This document shows, piece by piece, positions 8,901 through 18,986 of a stretch of 64,000 nt of DNA. Numbering within the stretch: the first letter of the stretch is position 1; every line of letters starts with the position of its first letter. Source of the DNA: Echinicola vietnamensis DSM 17526 (GTDB lineage: Bacteria; Bacteroidota; Bacteroidia; Cytophagales; Cyclobacteriaceae); the NCBI RefSeq assembly GCF_000325705.1, contig NC_019904.1:566001-630000 (forward strand), given 5' to 3'. A program made the position numbers and the translations under genes. The notes under the pieces are model-generated. The model ran no database searches and was not told the DNA's origin. It saw nothing but the letters and a program-made list of their open reading frames with translations.

Positions 8901-9617
8901 ATGAACAACCTTTTTAAGGGGCTACCATTAGGAAAATTTGAAAAATACATTGGGGAATTTGTTTATGGTGGCATTGATGGCTGTGTCACCACTTTTGCGG
9001 TAGTCGCGGGATCTGTGGGAGCCGGGCTGGATGCATCGATCATTATCATTTTGGGCTTTGCCAATTTATTGGCCGATGGCTTCTCCATGTCCATAGGAGC
9101 CTACTTATCTGCAAAATCCGAAAAGGACAATTATTACAAACATCGGAATCGTGAGTATTGGGAAATCAAGCATCTTCCTCACGAGGAAGAAGAGGAAATC
9201 AGGACCATTTATCGGGCCAAGGGATTTGAAGGCACCTTATTGGAGCAGGTAGTGCAAACCATCATCAGTGATCGGGATCGTTGGGTAGACGTGATGATGA
9301 AAGAGGAACTGGAAATGATCAAGGACAAGAAGAAGCCCCTGCTCATCGGTCTCTTCACCTACCTCTCTTTCATATCCATTGGCTTAATTCCACTCATGAC
9401 CTATGTCTGGGACTATTTTTATCCGATTAGTGGCAATATCTTCCTGACCACTTCTATACTCACGGGATTGGGGTTTATCATCATTGGGATCTTAAAGACG
9501 TACGTCACGGAAACCAAAATATGGAAAGGCGCCCTGGAAACCCTGCTGCTGGGTGCTTTCGCAGCGGTAGTAGCCTATTATGTGGGTGATGTATTGGAGC
9601 AATTGCTGACATCTTAA
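8901..9617 (+). CDS. VIT1/CCC1-family transporter
   Basis: 238-residue membrane protein of the VIT1/CCC1 family, which moves Fe2+ or Mn2+ in characterised members. Visible: the opening [20 protein letters not shown], a second helix with [18 protein letters not shown], an acidic cytoplasmic segment ([28 protein letters not shown]) like the metal-binding domain, and three further TM helices. The start at 8901 (MNNLFKG) is chosen; an in-frame ATG at 8835 overlaps the MscS stop by 11 bp and cannot be excluded. No T-run hairpin follows on +. Confidence 0.85.
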   Translation: MNNLFKGLPLGKFEKYIGEFVYGGIDGCVTTFAVVAGSVGAGLDASIIIILGFANLLADGFSMSIGAYLSAKSEKDNYYKHRNREYWEIKHLPHEEEEEIRTIYRAKGFEGTLLEQVVQTIISDRDRWVDVMMKEELEMIKDKKKPLLIGLFTYLSFISIGLIPLMTYVWDYFYPISGNIFLTTSILTGLGFIIIGILKTYVTETKIWKGALETLLLGAFAAVVAYYVGDVLEQLLTS

Positions 9618-9622
9618 GGCAT

Positions 9623-9674
9623 AAAAAAAGCCCTCAAAGCGTCCTTTGCTATTGACAAAGAACCCCAAGAGGGC
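9623..9674 (-). terminator. Intrinsic terminator of the arabinan PUL (after araB)
   Basis: On the minus strand, GCCCTC (9674-9669) pairs with GAGGGC (9635-9630), with an inner CTTTG/CAAAG helix, followed by seven T residues (9629-9623). The plus strand has no T-run, so it serves the minus-strand operon. Confidence 0.8.
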
Positions 9675-9696
9675 CACGGTTGTTAGTGGTAAAATC

Positions 9697-11385
9697 TTAT
9701 TGATCTGCTAAAACCGGAGATGTTTGCCCTTCCACGAAGGCGCCAAACTCAGCGTATTTAGCATATAAAGCCTTATAAACCTCCACATTTTCCGGGATTG
9801 GCTCATAGACTTTGTCAAATCCATTCGTCATTGCGGCTATGGCCGCTTCTGTGGTCGGATGAATGCCCGCTGCAACGGATGCATACATTGCCGCCCCCAA
9901 AGCAGGTGCTTGGTCAGAAGTGGCAATTTTGATCGGCATGTTCAACACATCCGCCATGGTCTGCATGACCAATTTGGACTTCTTCGCAACCCCCCCCATA
10001 CCAATCACGGTATCGATGGCTACGCCTTCTTCCCTGAAGCGGTCCACTATCTTTTTGGACCCAAAACAAATGGACTCCACCAAGGCCTTGAACACCCTTG
10101 CGGCATCGGTGCCCATGTTGAGTCCCATCACCGCTCCTTTCAGCGCTTGATTGGCGTCAGGAGTTCTTCGTCCGTTTACCCAATCGAGGGCTACCGGCGC
10201 AGTTTCTGACAGTGGGATTTGGATCGCCTCCTCTGACAGTTTGATCAGCAACTGGCTGTCGATTTCGTGGATCAGGGCTTCTTTCTTTTCTTCATCCAGC
10301 ACATTGCTGGCTCGGATAAGTGCTGCAGTCGGCTTGACCACCAGGTGCTTAAACCAGGCCAATACATCACCAAAACCAGACTGGCCTGCTTCCAAGCCTA
10401 CTGTCCCTGGAATGACAGAGCCATCCACTTGACCACAAATTCCCTTTACCAAATTGTCTCCGATCGCCTCATGTGTCGCCACCATGATGTCGCAGGTGGA
10501 TGTCCCCATTACCTTTACCAAGGTGTTTTCAGTAACCTCTCCCCCTACTGCTCCGGCATGGGCATCAAAAGTTCCTACGGCGATAACCGTATCCGTACTG
10601 AGCCCTAATTTTTTGGCCCATTCGGCACTTAAATTGCCGGCTGGCAAATCAGAGGTAAAGGTTTCGGTATACAACCTGTCTCTCAAATCAGCCAATCTTG
10701 GATCCAGCTTAGAAAGGAATTCCTTCGGGGGTAGACCGTCCCAACTCTCATGCCACAGCGCCTTATGGCCTGCTGCACATCTGCTCCGCTTGACGTCCAG
10801 CGGGTTGTCTGCTCCGATCAATTCAGCGGTAATCACGTCACAATGTTCCATCCAGGAATACGCCGCTTGAGCGACAGCATCATCTTCACGGATCACGTGT
10901 AAGATTTTTGCCCAAAACCACTCTGAAGAATAGATGCCACCTTCATATTTGGTATAATCTTCTCCTCCCCAAGTTCTGGCCAACTCATTGATCTCATCGG
11001 CTTCTTTGATTGCCGTATGGTCCTTCCAGAGCACCATCATGGCATTTGGGTTTTCGGCAAATTCGGGAGACAGGGCCAAGGGCTTGCCTTGCTGGTCCAC
11101 CGCCATAGGGGAAGAACCCGTCGTATCGACACAGATTCCCTTGATCTGATCAGCAGGAACCCCAGACTCCTTGATCACTTCCCGGATGGTCTCCTCCAGT
11201 CCTTCCAAATGATCCAATGGATGTTGCCTAAATTGATTGTTTACGGGATCACAGTACTTACCCGCTTTCCATCTGGGGTACCAAAAGACATGGCTGCCTT
11301 TTACCTCTCCATTGCCCGTATTGACGATTACAGCCCTGACAGAGTCAGAACCGTAATCTAAGCCGATGACAAATTTGTCGTTCAT
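9697..11385 (-). CDS. araB: Ribulokinase
   Basis: 562-residue FGGY carbohydrate kinase, reading as AraB, which phosphorylates L-ribulose in the arabinose pathway. Visible: N-terminal phosphate-binding segment VIGLDYGSDSVRAVIVNT, the family text FWYPRWKAGKYCDP, the DTTGSSPMAVD loop, LVKVMGTSTCDIMV, and the C-terminal FGGY signature region GMGGVAKKSKLVMQTMADVL. Length matches ribulokinase rather than xylulokinase. It is the last gene of a minus-strand operon of arabinan-degrading enzymes, which supports L-arabinose as the sugar source. L-arabinose isomerase and ribulose-phosphate epimerase are not in the window. Confidence 0.93.
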   Translation of the reverse strand: MNDKFVIGLDYGSDSVRAVIVNTGNGEVKGSHVFWYPRWKAGKYCDPVNNQFRQHPLDHLEGLEETIREVIKESGVPADQIKGICVDTTGSSPMAVDQQGKPLALSPEFAENPNAMMVLWKDHTAIKEADEINELARTWGGEDYTKYEGGIYSSEWFWAKILHVIREDDAVAQAAYSWMEHCDVITAELIGADNPLDVKRSRCAAGHKALWHESWDGLPPKEFLSKLDPRLADLRDRLYTETFTSDLPAGNLSAEWAKKLGLSTDTVIAVGTFDAHAGAVGGEVTENTLVKVMGTSTCDIMVATHEAIGDNLVKGICGQVDGSVIPGTVGLEAGQSGFGDVLAWFKHLVVKPTAALIRASNVLDEEKKEALIHEIDSQLLIKLSEEAIQIPLSETAPVALDWVNGRRTPDANQALKGAVMGLNMGTDAARVFKALVESICFGSKKIVDRFREEGVAIDTVIGMGGVAKKSKLVMQTMADVLNMPIKIATSDQAPALGAAMYASVAAGIHPTTEAAIAAMTNGFDKVYEPIPENVEVYKALYAKYAEFGAFVEGQTSPVLADQ

Positions 11386-11515
11386 TTTCTAGTTGTTGAT
11401 TGTTCGTTAATTTTTGCCGAGTTGAGTAGTATTGAGGCAGGTCACAAAGGACAATCTGCTGCTTTGGTCAATGTCTCAATACACATAGCTCACTCCTCAC
11501 CACTACAAAACTACC

Positions 11516-13066
11516 TTACTTTACGCGCAGTACTATCACGGACTTTGCTGGTACTTTTACATTTAGCACCTCTTTGTTCCACTTGAAATCATCAAACGCC
11601 TCGATGCTTACCACATCATTTTCCTCAAAGGAATTGTGGCTGTTTAGCGCAGGAGCCGTAAGGTACCTTCCTGAAACCTCATTTGCTTCTGTACCGTGTA
11701 GGAATACCTCCAAGTCGATGGCCATATCCGGATCCACGTTCGCAATACTGATATTGACGGTTCCATCTTCAGAAAGAGATGACGATACGTTCAGGGCATC
11801 CATTTCCACATCTCCCGCCTTTACCTTCTCAGAGGTCAAGTAAGACGGCAGCAATGTCGCGTCCATGTGCGGTTTGTAAAGGTCAAACACGTGGTATGTA
11901 GGCGTCAAAAGCATTTTATCCTCCTCGGTCAGGATCAATGCCTGAAGCACATTTACCGTCTGCGCCAAGTTGGCCATGTGCACACGGTCGGCGTGTTGGT
12001 TAAAGATGTTTAACGTAATGGCCGCCACAAAAGCATCCCTCAAGGTGTTTTGCTGGTACAAGAAACCTGGGTTGGTATTTGGCTCCACGTCATACCATGT
12101 TCCCCACTCGTCCACGATAAGCTTCACCCTTTTGTTGGGATCGTACTTGTCCATTCTGGTTTCATGGTTGGTCAGCAATTGGTCCATAAAGGCCGCTTTC
12201 TGTAAAGTGGTCAAGTATTCCTCTTTGTCAAAGTCTGTGGAAGATCCCTTGTTGCCCCAGCTGCCTGGAATGGTATAATAGTGCAGTGACATCGCATCCA
12301 TCATGTGAAGCGGTATCTTCTGCATCAACACTTCTGTCCAATTGTAATCGGTAGAATTGGCACCACCGGCAATTTTATACAGTTTTGCTCCAGGATAATC
12401 CCTTGCAAACGTAGCATACCTTCTGTATTCGTTGGCATAGTATTCTGGAGTCATGTTTCCTCCACAGCCCCAGCTTTCGTTTCCTACGCCCCAGTATTTG
12501 ATCTGCCATGGCTCCTCTCTGCCGTTTTTCTTACGCAGATCGGCCATAGGACTTACGCCATCAAAGTTGATATACTCTACCCACTTGGACATTTCCTCTA
12601 CTGAACCACTGCCCACATTGCCTGTAATATAAGGTTCTGTACCCAGCATCTCTACGAATCCAAAAAATTCGTGTGTGCCAAAGGAATTGTCTTCCGTCAC
12701 GCCACCCCAGTGAGTGTTGATCATCTTTGGACGTTCGCTTCTGGGACCAATTCCATCTGTCCAGTGGTATTCATCAGCAAAACAACCACCTGGCCATCGG
12801 AGGTTTGGAATATCCAAGGCTTTCAAGGCTTCAAAAACATCAGTCCTGTAGCCATTGATATTTTCAATTTCTGAATCAGGGCCTACCCAGATCCCGCCAT
12901 ATATACAGCGTCCAAGGTGTTCGCTAAAATGCCCATAAATATGTCGGCTAATTTGGGTCTTCCCCTGGTCTGCATTGATGACCAGTTTGTTTTGGGCCAT
13001 GGCCGTAACTCCGGACAGCATTGCTATTGCCATCATCAGGCCACCAAGTAAGGTCTTTTTCATCAT
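11516..13066 (-). CDS. Secreted alpha-L-arabinofuranosidase, GH51
   Basis: 516-residue exo-arabinofuranosidase that should remove terminal alpha-L-arabinofuranose from arabinan or arabino-oligosaccharides, probably in the periplasm. A signal peptide ([16 protein letters not shown], cleavage near AMAQ) precedes the GH51 barrel: [32 protein letters not shown], acid/base Glu197 in [10 protein letters not shown], and nucleophile Glu320 in [11 protein letters not shown]; a beta-sandwich domain closes the protein. The start may equally be the second Met at 13063. It lies between GH97 and araB in the arabinan PUL. Confidence 0.93.
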   Translation of the reverse strand: MMKKTLLGGLMMAIAMLSGVTAMAQNKLVINADQGKTQISRHIYGHFSEHLGRCIYGGIWVGPDSEIENINGYRTDVFEALKALDIPNLRWPGGCFADEYHWTDGIGPRSERPKMINTHWGGVTEDNSFGTHEFFGFVEMLGTEPYITGNVGSGSVEEMSKWVEYINFDGVSPMADLRKKNGREEPWQIKYWGVGNESWGCGGNMTPEYYANEYRRYATFARDYPGAKLYKIAGGANSTDYNWTEVLMQKIPLHMMDAMSLHYYTIPGSWGNKGSSTDFDKEEYLTTLQKAAFMDQLLTNHETRMDKYDPNKRVKLIVDEWGTWYDVEPNTNPGFLYQQNTLRDAFVAAITLNIFNQHADRVHMANLAQTVNVLQALILTEEDKMLLTPTYHVFDLYKPHMDATLLPSYLTSEKVKAGDVEMDALNVSSSLSEDGTVNISIANVDPDMAIDLEVFLHGTEANEVSGRYLTAPALNSHNSFEENDVVSIEAFDDFKWNKEVLNVKVPAKSVIVLRVK

Positions 13067-13109
13067 TTTAATTAGGTTTATTCGTTATTAAGTGTCTAAA
13101 TTACATTTT

Positions 13110-15041
13110 TTATTTCAATTGGAAAAGCACAAAACCCGTATTTGGCAACAAATCTATGTTACCAACCCCATTACCAGCCACTTCCACAACATCAAAACTA
13201 GCTTTATCACCTGAATCCTTGATGAGCAGCCACTTATTATCGCCTTTCGCAAAGGACAGATCCAGCGGGATCGACTTGTTTTCATCGGCCCCATTGATGC
13301 CACCGACATACCATCTTCCGTCCCCTTTTCTGGCCAATACGGCAAATTCACCCGGAAAACCCGCTACAAACTTGGTATCTGACCATGTCTTTGGTAGGTC
13401 CTGAAGGTACTGGATGATTTCCTGTGGCTGTTTGGCGGTTCCCGCTGGCGATTCGGCTAAGTGCTGGACACCAGATTCATATACTACTGTCAATGCCAGT
13501 TCAAAGGCCTTGCTGGTCCTTCTGTCGATATTTGGAATTTCGTCCAAGGACATCGGCGTAAAATCCATCGGGTCAAACACATTTCGCGTAAAGGGCAATA
13601 CCGCACAATGTGCCGGCACCCGATCTGCAAATGCCTGCTCAAACGTGATCATTTCAAAGCCTTTTACAGACTCCATGGTCATCAAGTGAGGGTAAGTCCG
13701 TTGCCAGCCTCTTGGTAAGGTGGTGCCGTGAAAATTCACCATCAGCCCCACTTCAGCAGCATCTTTCAATATAGCATGGTAATACCCAATCATGGATTGC
13801 CCGTCACCGCCAAAAAAGTCGATTTTCACACCGGCCACTCCCATTTCTTTGATCCGCATAAACTCGTTCATCCTGTCCTCGTCTGCCACCAGCATGTTTC
13901 GGGGGTGATATGGAGTCGTGTTCCAGCTCCCTGCGGAGTTGTACCAAAGGTGCACGTTCACGCCCTTTTCAGCCGCATAGGCCACGAGTTCAGCTATCTT
14001 GTCATAGCCGATGGTCGTATCCCAATTGACATCGATCAAGCAATGTTCGTAATCCATCTTGGCAGCAAAGTCAATATGGGCCTTCTGGATATCATAGGTA
14101 ATGGATTCGTCTTTTCCCAGTGCCCAGCTCCAAGCCGCTTGGCCTGGCGCAACAAAATCAGCCGACATGTCAATTTGGGGTTTGGCCATGTCTGTGCCCA
14201 GTGTGGACTCCACGACCGTACCCAAATCACCAACAGCCAAAATTCTCCATGGAGACTTCCATGGCAAGCTGCTGGTCGGCTTGGCAGGACCTCCCGGGAA
14301 CGCTTCTTCATCACTTGGAAAGGCCACCGCATATTCCCCTCCCGGAGACTCCGCATCCAACCTCGTGGCACAATAATCGTCGCCCAAGCCAGCTTCCGAA
14401 ACCAGCACCCAGGTATCATTGCTCAGAAAAAGTGCCGGATAGACCCAGCCCGAAGGAATGGGAGAAGCTGTCCCTACGGAAACCCCCATTTGATACTCCT
14501 CTTCATAGGAAGGATTGCTGCTTTCCCACCCCGTATTTACCTCGGCGATGGGCTGCATCCATGCTTTGGCGGTTTCGGGAAAGTTAAACGTCGTTTTTTC
14601 CTCCTCAATCGTATATACTGCATCGCCTTCCCCGTCAAACTCGTATTGGAAAGCCAAGCCATCATTGGACAACCTGAAAATGATGGTTAGCTTTTCACCT
14701 TCTGCATTGGAGAACTGGTATTGCTTTTCATTTCCCTGATAGGTGACTTCTTTCTTTTTGCCGTGCAAAAGGGTGTATTGATCACTCACTGCCGCCACTG
14801 CCGTCACTTCCTCCAAGGTCAGCCCTTCAAATAAATCTGCTTGGTCCATCACCACACCAAGCTGGGACCACTCTAGGACTTCCTTTTCATTGCGATTAAG
14901 GTGGTAACGAACCTTTCCTTCCTCCACCTTCACATCAAGCATCAACTGCCCATCAGGGGAAGACAAGGTCATGTCTTCTTGGGACTGTGAACAGGCCCAG
15001 CAGCCTATAAGCAAGAAAATGGTTAGGGTTATTTTTGTCAT
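13110..15041 (-). CDS. GH97 lipoprotein, retaining (alpha-galactosidase / beta-L-arabinopyranosidase) type
   Basis: 643-residue lipoprotein, lipobox LIGC with Cys14 (or Cys17). The N-terminal beta-sandwich (LSSPDGQLMLDVKVE onward) is followed by a TIM barrel. GVKIDFFGG places an Asp at 408 in the nucleophile position of retaining GH97 enzymes, and Glu457 (MTMESVKG) is the likely acid/base; the inverting SusB-type alpha-glucosidases use glutamates instead. Characterised retaining relatives act on alpha-galactosides or beta-L-arabinopyranosides. In an arabinan or arabinogalactan PUL, removal of capping beta-L-arabinopyranose or alpha-galactose is the natural role; which one is inferred. Confidence 0.88.
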   Translation of the reverse strand: MTKITLTIFLLIGCWACSQSQEDMTLSSPDGQLMLDVKVEEGKVRYHLNRNEKEVLEWSQLGVVMDQADLFEGLTLEEVTAVAAVSDQYTLLHGKKKEVTYQGNEKQYQFSNAEGEKLTIIFRLSNDGLAFQYEFDGEGDAVYTIEEEKTTFNFPETAKAWMQPIAEVNTGWESSNPSYEEEYQMGVSVGTASPIPSGWVYPALFLSNDTWVLVSEAGLGDDYCATRLDAESPGGEYAVAFPSDEEAFPGGPAKPTSSLPWKSPWRILAVGDLGTVVESTLGTDMAKPQIDMSADFVAPGQAAWSWALGKDESITYDIQKAHIDFAAKMDYEHCLIDVNWDTTIGYDKIAELVAYAAEKGVNVHLWYNSAGSWNTTPYHPRNMLVADEDRMNEFMRIKEMGVAGVKIDFFGGDGQSMIGYYHAILKDAAEVGLMVNFHGTTLPRGWQRTYPHLMTMESVKGFEMITFEQAFADRVPAHCAVLPFTRNVFDPMDFTPMSLDEIPNIDRRTSKAFELALTVVYESGVQHLAESPAGTAKQPQEIIQYLQDLPKTWSDTKFVAGFPGEFAVLARKGDGRWYVGGINGADENKSIPLDLSFAKGDNKWLLIKDSGDKASFDVVEVAGNGVGNIDLLPNTGFVLFQLK

Positions 15042-15140
15042 TTGTTATGGTTTTTGGGTTTAACGCCTTTAATTAAAATTTCTTTAACATTCTCGGTAAA
15101 GGGGATTATCAATCTGGCAAGCGACCAGTTTCCTGCTATT

Positions 15141-17495
15141 TTACTTCATCAAGCGCACGTCATAAATCCGCTCTGTAGATTGGCCTTCTTTTGCCCTGAA
15201 TTCGACCACTAACTTCTCCTCATCCTGCAGGGCTTCAGGCAGGACATAATCCACCTCCTGGCTGACCCCTTCCTGATCCTTCAAGACAACTTCCTGAAAC
15301 AATGCGCCATTGATTAAAATTTCGAAAGGATTTCCTTCCACACGGGCAGGGAAGACCAATCTTAACTTTTTACCTTCTCCATTTGGATTCTTCAGCTCAT
15401 AGCTGAACCAATCGCTGGTACTTCGCCAAAAATATCCGTCCGTATTCCCGGACAGCGTATGCTGCCCCTTGAAGAAGTGGTCCGACTCTGGCTGCTGTTC
15501 GCCCGTGGCCACCTGGTCTACCGTAGCCCTTTCCAAGGCCAGCATCACTTCATCTTTTGCTCCAATGGCCTTTCTTCTGGCGGCCACTTGGTCTGGCTTG
15601 CTCACAGGCCAGTAAATCTGATAGCGTGCATCATGTACCTGATAGAAGGGTCTTAGCGTGAAGCTGTTTTCCCTAGCATCTACGGCTGCCAACTCAAATT
15701 GCAAAGGATGGGACGAGGGCACCGCAAGATCCGCTGGCCGCGTACCTTCTGCGAGTAAAACAGGCGTTTCGGAAAGCGGGATCATCCTCCCTGATGCCAC
15801 ATGGCCCATTCTACTGTCATCCGCAAATAACCCGGGCATATCATCGCTCCCCTCCATAGCGGCCAACACGATCGGCCCATAGACAAATGCTCCCCAGTCC
15901 GACCCATCCGGCAGCTGCTCCCACTGCATCTCCATGGGCAGCTTTACCTCCAGCCGATCACCATCTTTCCATTTACGGTTGATGGTGATGTATGAGGAAG
16001 GTGATGCGTTCACCTCGAAGGGACGACCATTCACCGAAACCTGTAGGGCGCCTTCTGCCACCCAAGAGGGATAGCGCAACTTAACGGGCATTTTACGTGC
16101 CTTATCCATCTCAAAAGTAAATACACTCTGCGGCTCCTCGGGGAAATTGTTCGTCTGGGTAAGCACCATTCCCTTTTCTTCCCAATTCAATTCCGATGGA
16201 ATAAACAAGTTAATGTACAATTCCTCCTCGGAATGGGCATAGATAAATTCTCCATATTTCGCGTGATTTTCCAGGCCGGAACCTACGCAGCACCAAAAAC
16301 CCTGCTGTGGCTGGGAATATACCCGATAATGCTCGGGACGCATGGGCGTAAAATAAACAAAACCGCCTTTCTCCGGATGCTGGCTGGAAAGGATATGGTT
16401 ATACAATCCTCTTTCGAAAAAGTCCACATATTCCGCTTGGGGATTAGACATAAAGAGCTGCTCGCTTAGGCGGAGCATGTTGTAGGTATTGCAGGTTTCG
16501 GGACCTTGATTGGAGGAGACCATTGGGGAAAAATCATCTTCAGGGTGAAAATGCTCCCTTACACTGTTTCCGCCAATGGCCACGGTCCTGTTTTCCACAA
16601 CGGTATGCCAGAAGAAATCTGCAGCCTCTTGCCATTCTGCTAAATCCCCCTCTTGGGCGACCCGCTGAAATCCGATCACCTTGGGAATTTGGGTATTGGC
16701 ATGCATTCCGGTAAGCTTATCTTCTTGCTCCTCCAGCGGTTCAAGTAACCATTCATGGGACATTTTCTTGGCCAATTCCAAATATTTAGCCTCACCCGTG
16801 ATCGCTGCGACATCTGCAAACACTTCATTCAACCCGCCATGCTCACTGACGAGCATTTGCTGGAACTGCTCATCGGTAAGCCCCTTGGTCAACTCGTAAA
16901 ACCAATCGGTCAAATCCAACAATACTTCCTTTGCCTGGGCATTCCCACCGATCAGGTATGCATCGCGAAGGCCTGCATAGATTTTATGGATATTATAAAG
17001 CGGTACCCATTTTTGGTTTAGGGAAAAGCCACCGGCATCGATTTCGCCCTGACCAATTTCTTCCCACATGGCCATACCGCCAGGAATTCCACCGACGTAT
17101 CCATTTCCATTTTTGGCTTGGGCCATTGCCAACTGCTCCACCATATAATCCATCCTTCGCTTCATTTCTGCATCACCTGTACTGGCATACATCATGGCCA
17201 AGGCAGAGAGGTAATGACCGCCAATGTGTCCATCCAAGCCCGTATTCTCCCAATTCGGGTATCGATCAGCAGCCCAGTCTACCCCCGCTTCCAACATGTA
17301 TGGTGCCAATAGTCGGTCAACTTCCATGGCCTTCATATAGGTCATGTCCACTTGCTGGGCATTTAAAAATGGACTTGGAGACAATCTTACTTGATCAAGT
17401 CTAAAAAGGGCTACTTCTGGTGTTTGGGCCATGGCTGCTTGGACTCCCAAAAGTAACCATAAACCGAAAATGATCTTTTTCATGTGTTTTTCCAT
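15141..17495 (-). CDS. Secreted beta-L-arabinofuranosidase-like enzyme, GH127
   Basis: 784-residue enzyme (former DUF1680) with a signal peptide ending near AAMAQ. The (alpha/alpha)6 barrel carries the GH127 zinc/nucleophile set: Glu333 and Cys335 in GPETCNTYNM, and Cys402-Cys403 in FWCCVGSGLEN, one of which is the unusual cysteine nucleophile. C-terminal beta domains follow. It should release beta-L-arabinofuranose, found in hydroxyproline-linked arabinans and RG-II-like structures; related families GH137/142/146 act on similar bonds, so the precise linkage is open. The start at 17495 lies only 3 nt after the stop of the GH43 gene; a second Met at 17483 is possible. Confidence 0.9.
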   Translation of the reverse strand: MEKHMKKIIFGLWLLLGVQAAMAQTPEVALFRLDQVRLSPSPFLNAQQVDMTYMKAMEVDRLLAPYMLEAGVDWAADRYPNWENTGLDGHIGGHYLSALAMMYASTGDAEMKRRMDYMVEQLAMAQAKNGNGYVGGIPGGMAMWEEIGQGEIDAGGFSLNQKWVPLYNIHKIYAGLRDAYLIGGNAQAKEVLLDLTDWFYELTKGLTDEQFQQMLVSEHGGLNEVFADVAAITGEAKYLELAKKMSHEWLLEPLEEQEDKLTGMHANTQIPKVIGFQRVAQEGDLAEWQEAADFFWHTVVENRTVAIGGNSVREHFHPEDDFSPMVSSNQGPETCNTYNMLRLSEQLFMSNPQAEYVDFFERGLYNHILSSQHPEKGGFVYFTPMRPEHYRVYSQPQQGFWCCVGSGLENHAKYGEFIYAHSEEELYINLFIPSELNWEEKGMVLTQTNNFPEEPQSVFTFEMDKARKMPVKLRYPSWVAEGALQVSVNGRPFEVNASPSSYITINRKWKDGDRLEVKLPMEMQWEQLPDGSDWGAFVYGPIVLAAMEGSDDMPGLFADDSRMGHVASGRMIPLSETPVLLAEGTRPADLAVPSSHPLQFELAAVDARENSFTLRPFYQVHDARYQIYWPVSKPDQVAARRKAIGAKDEVMLALERATVDQVATGEQQPESDHFFKGQHTLSGNTDGYFWRSTSDWFSYELKNPNGEGKKLRLVFPARVEGNPFEILINGALFQEVVLKDQEGVSQEVDYVLPEALQDEEKLVVEFRAKEGQSTERIYDVRLMK

Positions 17496-17498
17496 TGC

Positions 17499-18986
17499 TT
17501 AATCCGCTAATTCTTTTTTGCCCCAAATGGCCGTTCCTTCGTTGTTTAACCCTGTAAACAACAATGTTTCTTGATGATTTTCCCAGTCATATCCATTGTG
17601 CACGATGACCTGGTCTATAAATATACCATTTCCATAGTTTAATGTCAGCCACGGGGCATCATAAGACCACTTGTTCGCTGACTCCCCACCGATGGTGCCA
17701 TCTGCGTGAAGTCGAATTTCATACGATACCTGCAAATTAGGGTCAGTTTGTTCGGCTGCAAAACCCGGAACCACCTGATAGCCCAACACTATTTGCTCCC
17801 AAGATCCCACCAGGGCATCACGCGTCACTGTCGTCCTTTCGAGGTTCGCAAATCGCTGCGGAGAAGCGACGGGCCATCCCTCGTCTGTCCAGAAGAGCTC
17901 CCGGACATGCATGATCATATAAAAACGATCCACGACCGGCCTTCCCTGATGGGCGATAAAAAAGCGTCCATCTTCTTCAAAAGCCGCATTATGCGCAGTG
18001 CCTTGCCATCCAGCATGTCCCTCAAAACGATAAGGGGCAACGATCATGGGACCGTTATCCGCTTCCCTGTTCATATCATTTCCGTGGAAATCCAAAAATG
18101 GGCCTTCAGGGCTTTTCGACCTCCCTACGCGAATATTATACTTGCTTTCCAGCCAATCATACGATAAAAAAAGGTAATAATAACCCGTGGAGCCGTTAAA
18201 GATCACCTCCGGCCCTTCGATGTTGCCATTGATGATCCCATTGGTAAAGCCTCTTTGGGCTACCCGCTTTCCTTTGTCATCCGGTGTTTTCGCCAGCCCT
18301 GTGGCCGGATCCAGCTCCAGCACATATATACCATCGTAAGCCGAGCCATAATACATCCAATGCCTGCCATCCTCATCTATGATCACGGAAGGATCGATGG
18401 CATTGGTCATGGGAATATCCGTATTTGAAGTGACCGCCAAACCGGCCTGCTGCCAAGGCCCCTCGGGAGTATCCGATGTCAATAAGCCAATGGCACTGAG
18501 CTTATGGACCCCCGATGACAGGGAGTAATATAACCTAAACTCGTCATCGGTCGCCAAAATATACGGAGCCCATGTGTTTTCGAAAGGCTCTCCGCCATGA
18601 GCAGAAATATACCCTGTCGCTTGTGGCGGCAAACCATCATAAGCCCATCCCACAAACTGCCATTGAACCAAATCCTTGGACTTACGGATCTGAACGCCCA
18701 CCTTAAGCATCGGATGACCATAAGCCACGTCTGTGCTATAACTGTAAAACCACTCCCCCACTTTTACTATGGAAGGATCGTGGACATTATAGGGTCCCCA
18801 CTGGGCGCTATTGCCAAAAGAGGAAATAGCACCATAAGTATCCATGATATCGGTCAACTGGAAAGCCTCTTCCGCTTTGGGCTGTCCAGTGTTAGCTGGA
18901 GCTTCCGGATCCACAGCACACGCTGCTAACCCCATAGCAAGCACCAATAACTGGCAAACTGCTCGGTATAATCGGGGAAGGTTCAT
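17499..18986 (-). CDS. Surface endo-arabinanase-like GH43 lipoprotein
   Basis: 495-residue lipoprotein (lipobox LAAC at about residue 23) with a five-bladed GH43 propeller: HDPSIVKVGEWFYSYSTD with the catalytic-base Asp, IDPSVIIDEDGRHWMYYGSA, and NIEGPEVIFNG with the general-acid Glu. A C-terminal beta-barrel of about 110 residues (TRDALVGSWEQIVLGYQV onward) is typical of endo-1,5-alpha-L-arabinanases of the BsAbn2 type. Lipidation suggests it acts at the cell surface, cutting arabinan before SusCD import. It abuts the second GH43 gene (stop and start adjacent). Confidence 0.88.
   Translation of the reverse strand: MNLPRLYRAVCQLLVLAMGLAACAVDPEAPANTGQPKAEEAFQLTDIMDTYGAISSFGNSAQWGPYNVHDPSIVKVGEWFYSYSTDVAYGHPMLKVGVQIRKSKDLVQWQFVGWAYDGLPPQATGYISAHGGEPFENTWAPYILATDDEFRLYYSLSSGVHKLSAIGLLTSDTPEGPWQQAGLAVTSNTDIPMTNAIDPSVIIDEDGRHWMYYGSAYDGIYVLELDPATGLAKTPDDKGKRVAQRGFTNGIINGNIEGPEVIFNGSTGYYYLFLSYDWLESKYNIRVGRSKSPEGPFLDFHGNDMNREADNGPMIVAPYRFEGHAGWQGTAHNAAFEEDGRFFIAHQGRPVVDRFYMIMHVRELFWTDEGWPVASPQRFANLERTTVTRDALVGSWEQIVLGYQVVPGFAAEQTDPNLQVSYEIRLHADGTIGGESANKWSYDAPWLTLNYGNGIFIDQVIVHNGYDWENHQETLLFTGLNNEGTAIWGKKELAD

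Noticed and set aside
13728..14690. 320-residue open frame on the plus strand
   Set aside because: It is antisense to the well-supported GH97 gene, has no domain character, and is rich in His/Arg/Pro as expected of a shadow frame.
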